Origin: an uncultured Clostridium sp.
GTDB lineage: Bacteria; Bacillota; Clostridia; Lachnospirales; Lachnospiraceae
DNA: 64,000 nucleotides
Direction: 5' to 3'
Assembly (NCBI GenBank): GCA_900538475.1
Contig: UPYT01000015.1
Span: 1-64,000 of the forward strand
Both the position numbers and the translations under genes were made by a program. A model generated the notes under the pieces. The model searched no databases. It saw only the letters and a list, made by a program, of their open reading frames with translations, and was not told where the DNA came from. This document shows positions 48,858 to 56,936 of this stretch, one piece after another. How positions within the stretch are numbered: the first letter of the stretch is position 1; each line of letters begins with the position of its first letter.

Positions 48858-48960
48858 AGAGATTTTGCATATGGAGAAGAAAAAGTCAGATTCTGCACAA
48901 ACTTGAATGAGAAGTTTGCATTTTAAGCGGAAGAAGTGGATTCCTGTTTAAAATTTGATT
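48858..48960. repeat. Two diverged units of the 51-base repeat C
   Basis: GATTTTGCATATGGAG...GATTCTGCACAAAC and AAGTTTGCATTTTAAGCGG repeat the unit of array C with the same 51-base period (GCA at 48867 and 48918). Confidence 0.65.
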
Positions 48961-49096
48961 CGCGTTAAAAATTTTATGAATAATTGTGTGACAAAAGAAA
49001 AACACGCGTATAGCTTTAAATGATTTCTCGGGATATACATAGGCGTCATGAGGGAGAACTATGAGCGTTAAGGTGGGTGTTTTTTTAAAAACGCTA

Positions 49097-49110
49097 AGCA
49101 ATCGATTGCT
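49097..49110. promoter_or_regulatory. LacI-type operator O1
   Basis: AGCAATCGATTGCT, a perfect 14-base palindrome of the LacI/CcpA-like class. Its centre is 120 bases upstream of O2. Confidence 0.75.
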
Positions 49111-49175
49111 ATATAAACATTGAATTATATGAAATATGTACAAAACCAAATGAAATAAAATGTGGAAAATACATA

Positions 49176-49204
49176 TTGAAAATATGAAAAACCTCTGGTA
49201 TTCT
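49176..49204 (+). promoter_or_regulatory. Promoter of the sugar-acid/TRAP operon
   Basis: TTGAAA (49176-49181) and TATTCT (49199-49204) are 17 bases apart; the start would be near 49211, just before operator O2. Confidence 0.6.
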
Positions 49205-49217
49205 ATAAAAGAAGTTG

Positions 49218-49229
49218 GCAATCGATTGC
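49218..49229. promoter_or_regulatory. LacI-type operator O2
   Basis: GCAATCGATTGC immediately downstream of the predicted start of transcription, where a bound repressor would block RNA polymerase. Confidence 0.75.
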
Positions 49230-49309
49230 AAAAATAAAACAAAAACAGAGATTTTCAAAGGGATTATTTAGAACGGAGCAAGAGCTGGATAGAAGCAAGA
49301 ACCGCAAAT

Positions 49310-49440
49310 AATTGCAAGAGAATGCAGAAAGCAGCAAAAGGCGTGCAGAAAGCAGTAAAGAATGCAGAAAGTAGCAAAAGGCGTGGAGAAAGCACCGGGA
49401 ACAAAGGAACGTGCAAAATTCACAGGAAAGAAAGAGGAGA
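49310..49440 (+). repeat. Purine-rich degenerate repeats in the operon leader
   Basis: Four diverged copies of a unit like ATGCAGAAAGCAGCAAAAGGCG lie between operator O2 and the first gene. An in-frame ATG at 49322 would translate them, but the good ribosome-binding site is at 49435. Confidence 0.5.
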
Positions 49441-49444
49441 AACC

Positions 49445-49918
49445 ATGATTTACGGACATATTCATACGTCGGAGAGTGCGGCGGCTTACTCTGAGACAAT
49501 CAGAAAGGCAATTCAGATTCTAAGAGAAACAGATGTGACAGATATGCATCACGGAAAGTATCCGTTAGATGGTGACAGACTGATTCTTCAGATTAACGAG
49601 GTGACCACAGGTCCGAAGGAGACAAAGCGCCCGGAGGTACACAGAAAATACATTGATGTACAGTACATGGTTTACGGACATGAATATATTGGTTTTTATC
49701 CGGATCAGAAAACCAGCATGGTAAAAGAGGACAGACTGGCTGAGGATGACGTGCTGTTTTATGAGGAGAATGACCGGGTGAATGAGATGATGCTTCCTAT
49801 GACAGACGGCTGTTACGCAATCTTTTTCCCGGAGGATGTACACCGTCCCTGCTGTCAGATGGGTGAGGCAGAAGATGTGAAAAAGATAGTTCTGAAGGTA
49901 AGAGTTGATACATTATAA
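49445..49918 (+). CDS. yiaL: YhcH/YjgK/YiaL family protein
   Basis: The 157-residue cupin-like protein belongs to the DUF386 family (YhcH, YiaL, beta-galactosidase beta-chain type). It has the family motifs INEVTTGPKE, HRKYIDVQYMVYGHEYIGF, and FFPEDVHRPCCQ with metal-binding His and Glu residues. YhcH-type members help convert sugar-acid or sialic-acid anomers. Here it heads an operon with a YiaK-like reductase and a TRAP transporter, the same set as E. coli yiaKLMNO. ATG 49445 follows AAGAGGAG; the longer frame back to 49322 is repeat sequence. Confidence 0.87.
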   Translation: MIYGHIHTSESAAAYSETIRKAIQILRETDVTDMHHGKYPLDGDRLILQINEVTTGPKETKRPEVHRKYIDVQYMVYGHEYIGFYPDQKTSMVKEDRLAEDDVLFYEENDRVNEMMLPMTDGCYAIFFPEDVHRPCCQMGEAEDVKKIVLKVRVDTL

Positions 49919-49973
49919 AGCGAGAGCATGAAAAAGTGAGAGCACGAGAAACCGAGAGAAAAGGAGAAAAAAG

Positions 49974-50975
49974 ATGAGAGTAAAATATGAGGTTATGGTA
50001 AACGAGTTTGAGCGTGTTTTGAAAAAGTATGGTTTTAATGAGAAGAATGCAAAGGATGCAGCGCAGATTTTTGCTCAGAATTCTCTGGCTGGCGTATATT
50101 CTCACGGTTTAAACCGTTTCCCAAGAGTCATTGAATATCTTCAGAAGGGTGAGATTGATCCCCAGGTGACAGCGGACTGTGTTTTGAGTATGGGCGCTTT
50201 TGAGCGTTGGGACGGTCACAGAGGCTTTGGTCCGTTAAATGCAAAGCAGGCGATGGACCGGGCTGTGGAGCTGGCAAAGCAGTATGGCATCGGTATTGTT
50301 GCTCTGGGCAATAACAACCACTGGATGCGGGGCGGAAGCTATGGCTGGCAGGCAGCAGATCAGGGATGCATCGGAATCTGTTGGTCTAATACCTGTCCTA
50401 ATATGCCGGCCTGGGGCGGTATGGACAGAAAGATTGGAAATAACCCGCTGATTTTTGCAGTACCCAGAAGCAATGGAGAACATGTGGTGATTGACTGTGC
50501 AGTATCTCAGTTTTCTTATGGTAAGCTGGAGGATTGCCGTTTGAAAGGAATTCAGCTTCCTGTTCCCGGCGGATATGACACCAACGGCAATCTGACAACA
50601 GATCCGGGTGAGATTGAGAAAACCTGGAGAGTGCTTCCCATGGGGTACTGGAAAGGCAGTGGTATTTCTATTGCGCTGGATCTGATTGCAACCGTTTTGT
50701 CCAATGGAAACTCTGTTCAGAAGATCGGTACCTTTGGAGATGAGGTGGGTTTGACACAGATTATGATTGCTATTGACCCGTCTAAGGCCAATACACCAGA
50801 GCTGACAGACGAAATCGTGACGAAGATTGTAGATGATATCAAATCCTCTGTTCCGGTTAAGGAAGGCGGAGAGGTATATTACCCAGGCGAGCTGGAGTTA
50901 AAGAGCATTAAGGAAAACATGGAGCAGGGAATTCCTGCAGTAGAGGAAAAATGGAATCAGGTTCTGGTTATGTAA
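49974..50975 (+). CDS. yiaK: Ldh-family oxidoreductase, YiaK-like (2,3-diketo-L-gulonate reductase type)
   Basis: The 333-residue NAD(P)H-dependent reductase belongs to the malate/L-lactate dehydrogenase-2 superfamily. It has SLAGVYSHGLNRFPRVIEYL with the catalytic His near residue 44, the GNNNHWMRGGSYGWQAADQG block, and the nucleotide-binding region later on. Length and motifs are close to E. coli YiaK (3-dehydro-L-gulonate 2-dehydrogenase). The TRAP neighbours support a keto-sugar acid substrate, though this is inferred. AAAGGAG precedes the ATG. Confidence 0.87.
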   Translation: MRVKYEVMVNEFERVLKKYGFNEKNAKDAAQIFAQNSLAGVYSHGLNRFPRVIEYLQKGEIDPQVTADCVLSMGAFERWDGHRGFGPLNAKQAMDRAVELAKQYGIGIVALGNNNHWMRGGSYGWQAADQGCIGICWSNTCPNMPAWGGMDRKIGNNPLIFAVPRSNGEHVVIDCAVSQFSYGKLEDCRLKGIQLPVPGGYDTNGNLTTDPGEIEKTWRVLPMGYWKGSGISIALDLIATVLSNGNSVQKIGTFGDEVGLTQIMIAIDPSKANTPELTDEIVTKIVDDIKSSVPVKEGGEVYYPGELELKSIKENMEQGIPAVEEKWNQVLVM

Positions 50976-51120
50976 GAAAAAGGCTGGGCAGCAGCCCGGA
51001 GCAGCAGGAAACGGGAACGGCAACCTGGAGCAGCAGGAAAGGCCAAACAGCAGCCCGGAGCTGTAGGAAAGACCAGGGCAGATACCAAAAACAAAAATAA
51101 GCATCGGACAAATACCTGAT
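50976..51120 (+). repeat. Short degenerate repeats between yiaK and dctP
   Basis: Three diverged copies of GCAGCAGCCCGGAGCAGCAG-GAAA type units lie inside the operon (about 50990-51080). No gene is seen. Confidence 0.5.
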
Positions 51121-51158
51121 GATAAGCAAGATGAAAGAGAACGTATAAGGAGAGGATC

Positions 51159-52178
51159 ATGGGAAAAGCGGCATCTTTATGGGGGGCGGCGCTGGTGGGA
51201 GCAGCAGTTTTGGCTTTAAGCGGCTGCAGCGCAGCGGAAAGCAGAGATACAACGATTATCCGTGTGGCATTTAATCAGTCAGAGTCACATCCAGAATACA
51301 TTGCCATGACGGAATTCGGAAAAAAATTCAGTGAGGCAACGGACGGGAAATATGAGGTTCAGATTTATCCTAATGCCATTATGGGAGATCAGGGGCCGGT
51401 TACAGAGCTGGTGAGAACTGGCGCCCTGCAGATGGCTATGGTTCCTGTTTCTGTTCCGGAGGGCTATAACAGAGACTTTGCCATTGTCTCAGCTCCGTAT
51501 CTTTACGATAATACGGCACAGCTTCTGCAGGCAGCAAAAGAGGGAGTATTTGATACATTATTTGAAACAACAAAGAAATTTAATTTTGAGGTGGTATCTT
51601 TGTATACATCTGGAGCAAGGGCTATTTACACAGATAAGCCGATTTTGACTCCGGCGGATCTGGCCGGTTATAAAATCCGGGTTCAGGATTCCGACACCTA
51701 TATCCGTATGATTAATTTAATGGGCGGCGTAGGAATTGCAATGGCCCAGAGTGAGGTGTATACGGCAACTCAGCAGAAGGTAATTGAGGGCGGAGAAAAT
51801 TCTGAGCGGGTGTACATGGACTTTAAGCATTATGAGGTGGCTCCTTATTTCAGCTATACCAATCATCTGGTTATGGCGGATACAGTAATTGCCAACAGGG
51901 AATTTGTAGAAGATATGGATGAGGAAACCAGAGAGATTTTTTACCGCCTGATGGACGAATCTATGGAACAGGAATTTCAGCTGATGGATGAGTCTGTGAA
52001 GCAGGGCCGTCAGGATGCAGAGGAAAAAGGCGCTCAGTTTGTCTATCCAGATGTAGAGGAGTTTGAGAAACGGTGTCAGCCCTTGCTGGAAGAGATTGCA
52101 GATCAGTCTCAGGTAACGCGGGATATTTATGACAGAGTTCAGAAAATCAAAGAAGAAATGGAGGTACCTAAAGCATGA
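51159..52178 (+). CDS. dctP: TRAP transporter substrate-binding lipoprotein DctP
   Basis: The 339-residue extracytoplasmic binding protein has a lipobox ALSGC (Cys23) and the DctP fold motifs: VAFNQSESHPEYIAMTEFGKKF, GALQMAMVPVSVP, the signature ADLAGYKIRVQDSDTYIRM with the Arg that binds the substrate carboxylate, and GGENS. The substrate is thus an organic or sugar acid. It overlaps dctQ by 4 bases. AAGGAGAGG precedes the ATG. Confidence 0.92.
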   Translation: MGKAASLWGAALVGAAVLALSGCSAAESRDTTIIRVAFNQSESHPEYIAMTEFGKKFSEATDGKYEVQIYPNAIMGDQGPVTELVRTGALQMAMVPVSVPEGYNRDFAIVSAPYLYDNTAQLLQAAKEGVFDTLFETTKKFNFEVVSLYTSGARAIYTDKPILTPADLAGYKIRVQDSDTYIRMINLMGGVGIAMAQSEVYTATQQKVIEGGENSERVYMDFKHYEVAPYFSYTNHLVMADTVIANREFVEDMDEETREIFYRLMDESMEQEFQLMDESVKQGRQDAEEKGAQFVYPDVEEFEKRCQPLLEEIADQSQVTRDIYDRVQKIKEEMEVPKA

Positions 52179-52654
52179 AAATAATTCGATCGATGTTTGA
52201 TAAATGTATAGAAGCTGTAAGCATTGGGATTTTTGCGCTGATGGTGCTTCTGGTAACTTTTCAGGTTTTTGTCCGCTATGTGTTAAACAGTCCCAGCGCA
52301 TTCAGTGAAACTTTGACCCGGTATCTGTTTGTATGGCTGGTTTTGATTACGTCTACCTATGCCTTTGGAAAACGGGATCATATGTGCATCAGTTATCTGA
52401 AGGACAAGCTGCCTTTAAAGGGACAGCGGATGGTTAATATTCTGATTGAAGCAATTACCTTTTTCTTTGCAGCGGCAATTATGATTTACGGAGGTGTCCG
52501 GATCTCTGCCATGCAGATGGTTCAGCTGGATTCTGTTTTAAAAATTCCAACCGGACTGATTTACTCGATTATCCCTATCAGCGGAGTGGGAATTGCATTT
52601 TATTCTCTCTGTAACCTGATGACAGAATATACGATGTTAAAGGAGGGCAAATAA
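52175..52654 (+). CDS. dctQ: TRAP transporter small permease DctQ
   Basis: The 159-residue protein has four membrane helices and the DctQ hallmark VFVRYVLNSPSAFSETLTRYLFVWLVL. It forms the membrane complex with DctM, encoded directly after it (stop and start codons adjacent). Confidence 0.92.
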   Translation: MKIIRSMFDKCIEAVSIGIFALMVLLVTFQVFVRYVLNSPSAFSETLTRYLFVWLVLITSTYAFGKRDHMCISYLKDKLPLKGQRMVNILIEAITFFFAAAIMIYGGVRISAMQMVQLDSVLKIPTGLIYSIIPISGVGIAFYSLCNLMTEYTMLKEGK

Positions 52655-53959
52655 ATGTCTCTGGCAGTAATCAGCGCAATTATTATGACAGTCCTTCTGA
52701 TTGTGATGCTTGTTATGGGCGCATCCATCAGTATTGCGATTGGTCTTTCCTCTGCGGTGGCAATGCTTTGTATGCTGCCGGTGGATATTTCTCTTATTAC
52801 ATCGGCTCAGCGAATTTTTACAGGAGCAAACTCCTTTTCTCTGATTGCGATTCCGTTTTTTATTCTGGCAGGAAATATTATGAATAATGGCGGAATTGCC
52901 GTTCGCCTGGTGAATGTGGCAAAGGTATTGTCTGGCCGGATGCCGGGTGCCCTGGCTCAGTCCAATGTTGTTGCAAATATGATGTTCGGTGCTATTTCCG
53001 GATCCGGCGCTGCGGCTGCGGCTGCTATTGGAGGCACCATGGGTCCTCTGGAAGAGCAGGAGGGTTATGATAAGGTGTTCAGCACGGCTGTAAATATTGC
53101 TTCTGCGCCTACAGGAATGCTGATTCCCCCGTCCAATCTGATGATTGTATATTCTACGGTAGCAGGAAGCGTATCTGTAGCGGCACTGTTTGTGGCCGGT
53201 TATGTTCCCGGAATTTTGTGGGGAATTGGCGTGATGGCTCTGGTAGCTTATTTTGCAAAAAAGAAAGGCTATGTCAGTGAAGAGCGGGTAGATTTGAAGA
53301 CTGCTTTACATGTGATTGTCGATGCTATTCCCAGTCTGCTTCTGATTGTAATTATTATTGGCGGAATTCTGGGCGGCGTATTTACGGCAACAGAAGGATC
53401 AGCGATTGCTGTTGTCTATGCAACCGTGCTGTCTCTGATTTATAAAAATATTAAGCTTCGGGATCTTCCGGGAATTATCCTGGAATCTGCAAAAATGACG
53501 GGAATCATTACATTTATGATTGGTCTGTCCTCCATCATGTCCTGGGGAATGTCCTTTACGGGAATTCCGGATATGATCGGAAGTGGAATCCTGGCTTTGA
53601 CCAGCAATAGATATGCGATTCTGATTCTGATGAATATTATTATCCTGATCGTAGGTACCTTTATGGATCCCACTCCGGCAATCCTGATTTTCACTCCGAT
53701 TTTCCTGCCGGTATGTCAGAGCTTTGGAATGAATCCCATTCATTTCGGAATTATGATTTCTTTTAATTTGTGTATTGGAACGATTACTCCGCCGGTTGGT
53801 TCTATTTTGTTTACCGGATGTAAGGTAGGCGGCGTATCCATTGAAAATGTTATGCGCCAGCTCCTTCCATATTTTTTCGTTATTTTACTGCTTTTAATTC
53901 TTGTAACCTATGTTCCGGCGGTTTCCATGACTCTGCCCACATTGGCAGGATTGGTATAA
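52655..53959 (+). CDS. dctM: TRAP transporter large permease DctM
   Basis: The 434-residue protein has about 12 membrane segments, with family blocks LIAIPFFILAGNIMNNGGIA, MMFGAISGSGAAAAAAIGGTMGP and TPPVGSILFTGCKVG. It is the sodium- or proton-driven channel subunit of the TRAP system and the last gene of the operon. Confidence 0.94.
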   Translation: MSLAVISAIIMTVLLIVMLVMGASISIAIGLSSAVAMLCMLPVDISLITSAQRIFTGANSFSLIAIPFFILAGNIMNNGGIAVRLVNVAKVLSGRMPGALAQSNVVANMMFGAISGSGAAAAAAIGGTMGPLEEQEGYDKVFSTAVNIASAPTGMLIPPSNLMIVYSTVAGSVSVAALFVAGYVPGILWGIGVMALVAYFAKKKGYVSEERVDLKTALHVIVDAIPSLLLIVIIIGGILGGVFTATEGSAIAVVYATVLSLIYKNIKLRDLPGIILESAKMTGIITFMIGLSSIMSWGMSFTGIPDMIGSGILALTSNRYAILILMNIIILIVGTFMDPTPAILIFTPIFLPVCQSFGMNPIHFGIMISFNLCIGTITPPVGSILFTGCKVGGVSIENVMRQLLPYFFVILLLLILVTYVPAVSMTLPTLAGLV

Positions 53960-53960
53960 A

Positions 53961-53986
53961 AAAGAAGCTCGCTTGCGAGCTTCTTT
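53961..53986. terminator. Bidirectional terminator between dctM and the EamA gene
   Basis: AAAGAAGCTCGC and GCGAGCTTCTTT form perfect 12-base arms between two convergent genes. The same hairpin occurs at the end of repeat B copy 1. Confidence 0.8.
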
Positions 53987-54003
53987 AGCTTGAACCGGTG
54001 GGA

Positions 54004-54882
54004 TTACTGGCTTTCCAGCCGGGAATAGTAAAGTACTCCGCCCAGAATGACAAGTCCGCCTGCAATCTGCAGAATGCCTGGAATTTCGCCAAAAAGAAAT
54101 ACGGCAAACAGGGCGGCAACTACAGGCTCGCACAGCTTGGAGGCAGAGACAAAGGTGGGGGACAGAAATTTCAGACACCAGCTGAAAATACTGTGCCCCA
54201 GAATTGTGGAAAATATGGCCAGAAGCAGCCCCACAACAATGCCGCTGGCCCCGTAGCCGGTCAGAGAATATCCCTGGAAGAGGGTGATAAGCACCAGCGC
54301 AGCTGCGGAAAACAGGTACACAATAAAGGTATAAATAGTGGTAGAGGTATTTGTCCGTGCTACCCGGCCAATCAATGTGTAAACAGCTACCACAATGGCT
54401 GCCAGCAGCGCAAGAAAGTCTCCGTAAAGGTGATTTCCCTCGGAAGAGGAATCAGACCAGGCAATGAGCATACTTCCTGCCAGGGTAATGACAATGGCCA
54501 GAACGGCTTTTGCAGACAGCCTTCCTCCCAGAAAAAGGCAGAAGCCCAGGGCAACCCAGATGACCTCTGTACATACAATGGTGGTAGAGCTGGCTACAGA
54601 GGTGTGGTGCAGAGATTCAAACCAGAGTACAAAATGCAGGGCAAGAAAGATACCGCTGACGGCGCAGAGAAGCGCCGTCTTTTTGTCTGTGGAAAACAGC
54701 TCTTTGCGCCTTGGTTTGGAAAAAAATACAACCGGAGCCATCAGGGCAACGGTCCACAGAAGCCGGTAGGCGGCAGTTACGACGGATGGCGCCTGGGAAT
54801 ACCGGACAAAGATTGCAGAAAGAGAAATTCCCATAATTCCGACAGCAATCATAATCATCGGATGCTTTTCTAAGTATTTCAT
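54004..54882 (-). CDS. EamA/DMT family transporter
   Basis: The 292-residue protein has ten hydrophobic segments in two homologous EamA halves: SLSAIFVRYSQAPSVVTAAYR in the first and STILGHSIFSWCLKFLSPTFVSASKLCEPVVAALFAVFLFGE in the second, the latter a DMT signature. It is probably a metabolite exporter; substrate unknown. CAGGAGG precedes the ATG. Aspartase lies upstream in the same direction, 135 bases away. Confidence 0.9.
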   Translation of the reverse strand: MKYLEKHPMIMIAVGIMGISLSAIFVRYSQAPSVVTAAYRLLWTVALMAPVVFFSKPRRKELFSTDKKTALLCAVSGIFLALHFVLWFESLHHTSVASSTTIVCTEVIWVALGFCLFLGGRLSAKAVLAIVITLAGSMLIAWSDSSSEGNHLYGDFLALLAAIVVAVYTLIGRVARTNTSTTIYTFIVYLFSAAALVLITLFQGYSLTGYGASGIVVGLLLAIFSTILGHSIFSWCLKFLSPTFVSASKLCEPVVAALFAVFLFGEIPGILQIAGGLVILGGVLYYSRLESQ

Positions 54883-55017
54883 AAGAACCTCCTGAGTTTA
54901 TGCTGAAAACAAAGGTTATTTTAGCACAAGCCCAGGAGTCTGTATATCCTTATATAGCTGTGATTTGAAAAATTCGCTTCAGCCCTGCATGGCTGAACTG
55001 CTGCAAAACTTCTATTA

Positions 55018-56412
55018 TCAGAACTGATGTCCCGGCTGAGTCATGGACAGAAGATTCAGACCGTTTTCCAGCTGTTCCTGTGTGAGAAGACCGGAATTTT
55101 GTACCAGTTCCCGGACCGGAATGCCGGTTTCCAGAGACTGTTTGGCAATGTCTGCTGCCTTTTTATATCCGATATAGGGACAGAGGGCGGTTGCCAGAGA
55201 AACACTGGATTCTACCAGCTGTTCGCACCGCTTTCTGTTGGCTGTAATGCCAAGGATACAGTTGTCAATGAGTGTGCGGACAGCTCCGGTCATGGTGTCA
55301 ATGGATTCAAAAATTTTGTAAAATACTACAGGCTCAAAGGCGTTTAATTCCAGCTGGCCTGCTTCAGCAGCCAGGGTAACCGTAGTATCATTGCCGATTA
55401 CGTTGTAGGCTACCTGGCTGACTACCTCCGGAATAACCGGGTTGATTTTGCCGGGCATAATGGAGGAGCCGTTCTGTTTGGGCGGCAGATTGATCTCTCC
55501 GATGCCTGTTTTGGGGCCGCTGGAAAGAAGCCGCAGGTCATTGCAGAGCTTCGACAGGTTGACAGCGCATGTTTTCAGCATGGAAGAAGTAAATACAAAG
55601 CCGTCCAGATTCTGGGTTGCATCGAACAGATCCTCAGCCTGGCTGCAGTCCGTGCCGCATACCAGGTTGATGTTTTTGATAATGTGGAACAGGTAAATGG
55701 GATTGACGTTGATAGCAGTTCCTACAGCTGTTGCTCCGATATTGAGAACGCGGATCTCTTCTTCTACCTGCTGAAGGCGGCGGATGTCCCGGGCAATAAC
55801 CGCAGCATAGGCTTCAAAGGACTGGCCCAGACGAATGGGAACAGCGTCCTGAAGCTGGGTGCGCCCCATTTTAACCACATCATCAAACTCTACGGACTTG
55901 GCCATAAGAGCCTTGTGAAGGCGCTTTAATTCCTGAATCAGACCTGGCATCAGCTCCAGAATGGTCAGCTTTCCGGCGCAGGGAATCACATCATTGGTGG
56001 ACTGCGCCATATTGACATGATCATTGGGGTGGACGATGGAATAATCGCCTTTTTTTCCGCCCAGAAGCTCAATGGCTCGGTTGGCAATGACCTCGTTGGC
56101 GTTCATATTGGCAGAGGTACCGGCACCGCCCTGAATGGCGTCTACAATAAACTGACTGTGCAGCTTTCCGGCTATGATTTCATCACAGGCGCGGATAATG
56201 GCCTGACCGATCTGCTCATCAAGAACATGGGCAGTCATATTGGTCATGGCTGCGGCCTTTTTGATCCGGGCCAGATTGTTGATAAAAGCAGGATGAAGAG
56301 GGCATCCTGTAATATTGAAATTATGTTTTGCCCGAAGACTCTGCACACCGTAATATGCTTTTGCAGGAACCTCCATAGTACCGATGGAATCTGCTTCCAG
56401 ACGAGTCAACAT
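55018..56412 (-). CDS. aspA: Aspartate ammonia-lyase
   Basis: The 464-residue enzyme converts aspartate to fumarate and ammonia. It starts RLEADSIGTMEVPAKAYYGVQSLRA, has GGAGTSANMNANEVIANRA, and the superfamily signature GSSIMPGKINPV (about 317-328) with the mobile catalytic Ser. VQSLRAKHNF and the GTSANM region favour aspartase over class II fumarase. The Fe-S fumarase at the other end of the window provides the fumarase step. ATG 56412 follows AAGGAGG. Confidence 0.94.
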   Translation of the reverse strand: MLTRLEADSIGTMEVPAKAYYGVQSLRAKHNFNITGCPLHPAFINNLARIKKAAAMTNMTAHVLDEQIGQAIIRACDEIIAGKLHSQFIVDAIQGGAGTSANMNANEVIANRAIELLGGKKGDYSIVHPNDHVNMAQSTNDVIPCAGKLTILELMPGLIQELKRLHKALMAKSVEFDDVVKMGRTQLQDAVPIRLGQSFEAYAAVIARDIRRLQQVEEEIRVLNIGATAVGTAINVNPIYLFHIIKNINLVCGTDCSQAEDLFDATQNLDGFVFTSSMLKTCAVNLSKLCNDLRLLSSGPKTGIGEINLPPKQNGSSIMPGKINPVIPEVVSQVAYNVIGNDTTVTLAAEAGQLELNAFEPVVFYKIFESIDTMTGAVRTLIDNCILGITANRKRCEQLVESSVSLATALCPYIGYKKAADIAKQSLETGIPVRELVQNSGLLTQEQLENGLNLLSMTQPGHQF

Positions 56413-56747
56413 AAGTAAATGCCTCCTTATATGTTAGATAAAATTGTAATAACAGCTCAGCCATGCATCTTCTTACCCATTTACCATGGAAAGGAAGGGG
56501 ATGACGGCATGGCAGGGCAGGGACTCTCTCTGATTGCAACATAACACTGAATCGAGGCAATGTAAATACCTTTTAGAAAAAACGAAAGAATGAAGATAAT
56601 AAACAAATAAACGTATTTTTCTTAAAAAAATTAATATAAAACTTAAATTAATTAAGTGATAAAAAGAAAAAAACGGAGAAAAAAGAAGTGAAAGGCAGTT
56701 CTCCAGTCCGAGAGCCGGAAATGAAAGGGGAAAATCTTGAAAAATGC
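56413..56747. other. Intergenic region between aspA and the first ABC-F gene
   Basis: AT-rich, no gene seen. It separates two divergent genes and must hold the aspA promoter, which I could not place with confidence. Confidence 0.5.
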
Positions 56748-56775
56748 TTGCAAAATCAAGATTTTCCTGTACAAT
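56748..56775 (+). promoter_or_regulatory. Predicted promoter of the first ABC-F gene
   Basis: TTGCAA (56748-56753) and TACAAT (56770-56775) with a 16-base spacer; the start would be near 56782, giving a leader of about 155 bases. Confidence 0.55.
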
Positions 56776-56791
56776 GAAAGTGATACAGAGG

Positions 56792-56820
56792 ATGGGGACA
56801 GCAGATGCCCCCATTTTTTC
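56792..56820 (+). terminator. Terminator-like hairpin in the ABC-F leader (candidate attenuator)
   Basis: ATGGGG / CCCCAT stem followed by six T, placed only about 10 bases after the predicted start and 117 bases before the gene. Confidence 0.6.
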
Positions 56821-56883
56821 TGATGTCATAGGAAAACACCTGTGATATTAGAAAAATGCTCGCAGGCGAGCTTCCTTCTGATG
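56821..56883. repeat. Decayed dispersed repeat B, copy 3
   Basis: TGATGTCATAGGAAAAC directly follows the T run of a terminator as in copies 1 and 2, and GCTCGCAGGCGAGC ends it; the middle is lost. Confidence 0.55.
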
Positions 56884-56936
56884 TTTTCGTGAGAACAAAA
56901 AACAGATTGATTTGAGAGGAAGAAAGGTGTTAAAAC

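Noticed and set aside
49322..49444. Longer N-terminus for the YiaL-like protein
   Set aside because: The extension translates purine-rich tandem repeats; homologues and the ribosome-binding site support ATG 49445.
53998..54873. A 291-codon plus-strand frame rich in Gly, Gln and Lys
   Set aside because: It is the exact shadow of the EamA transporter gene on the other strand and has no recognisable features.
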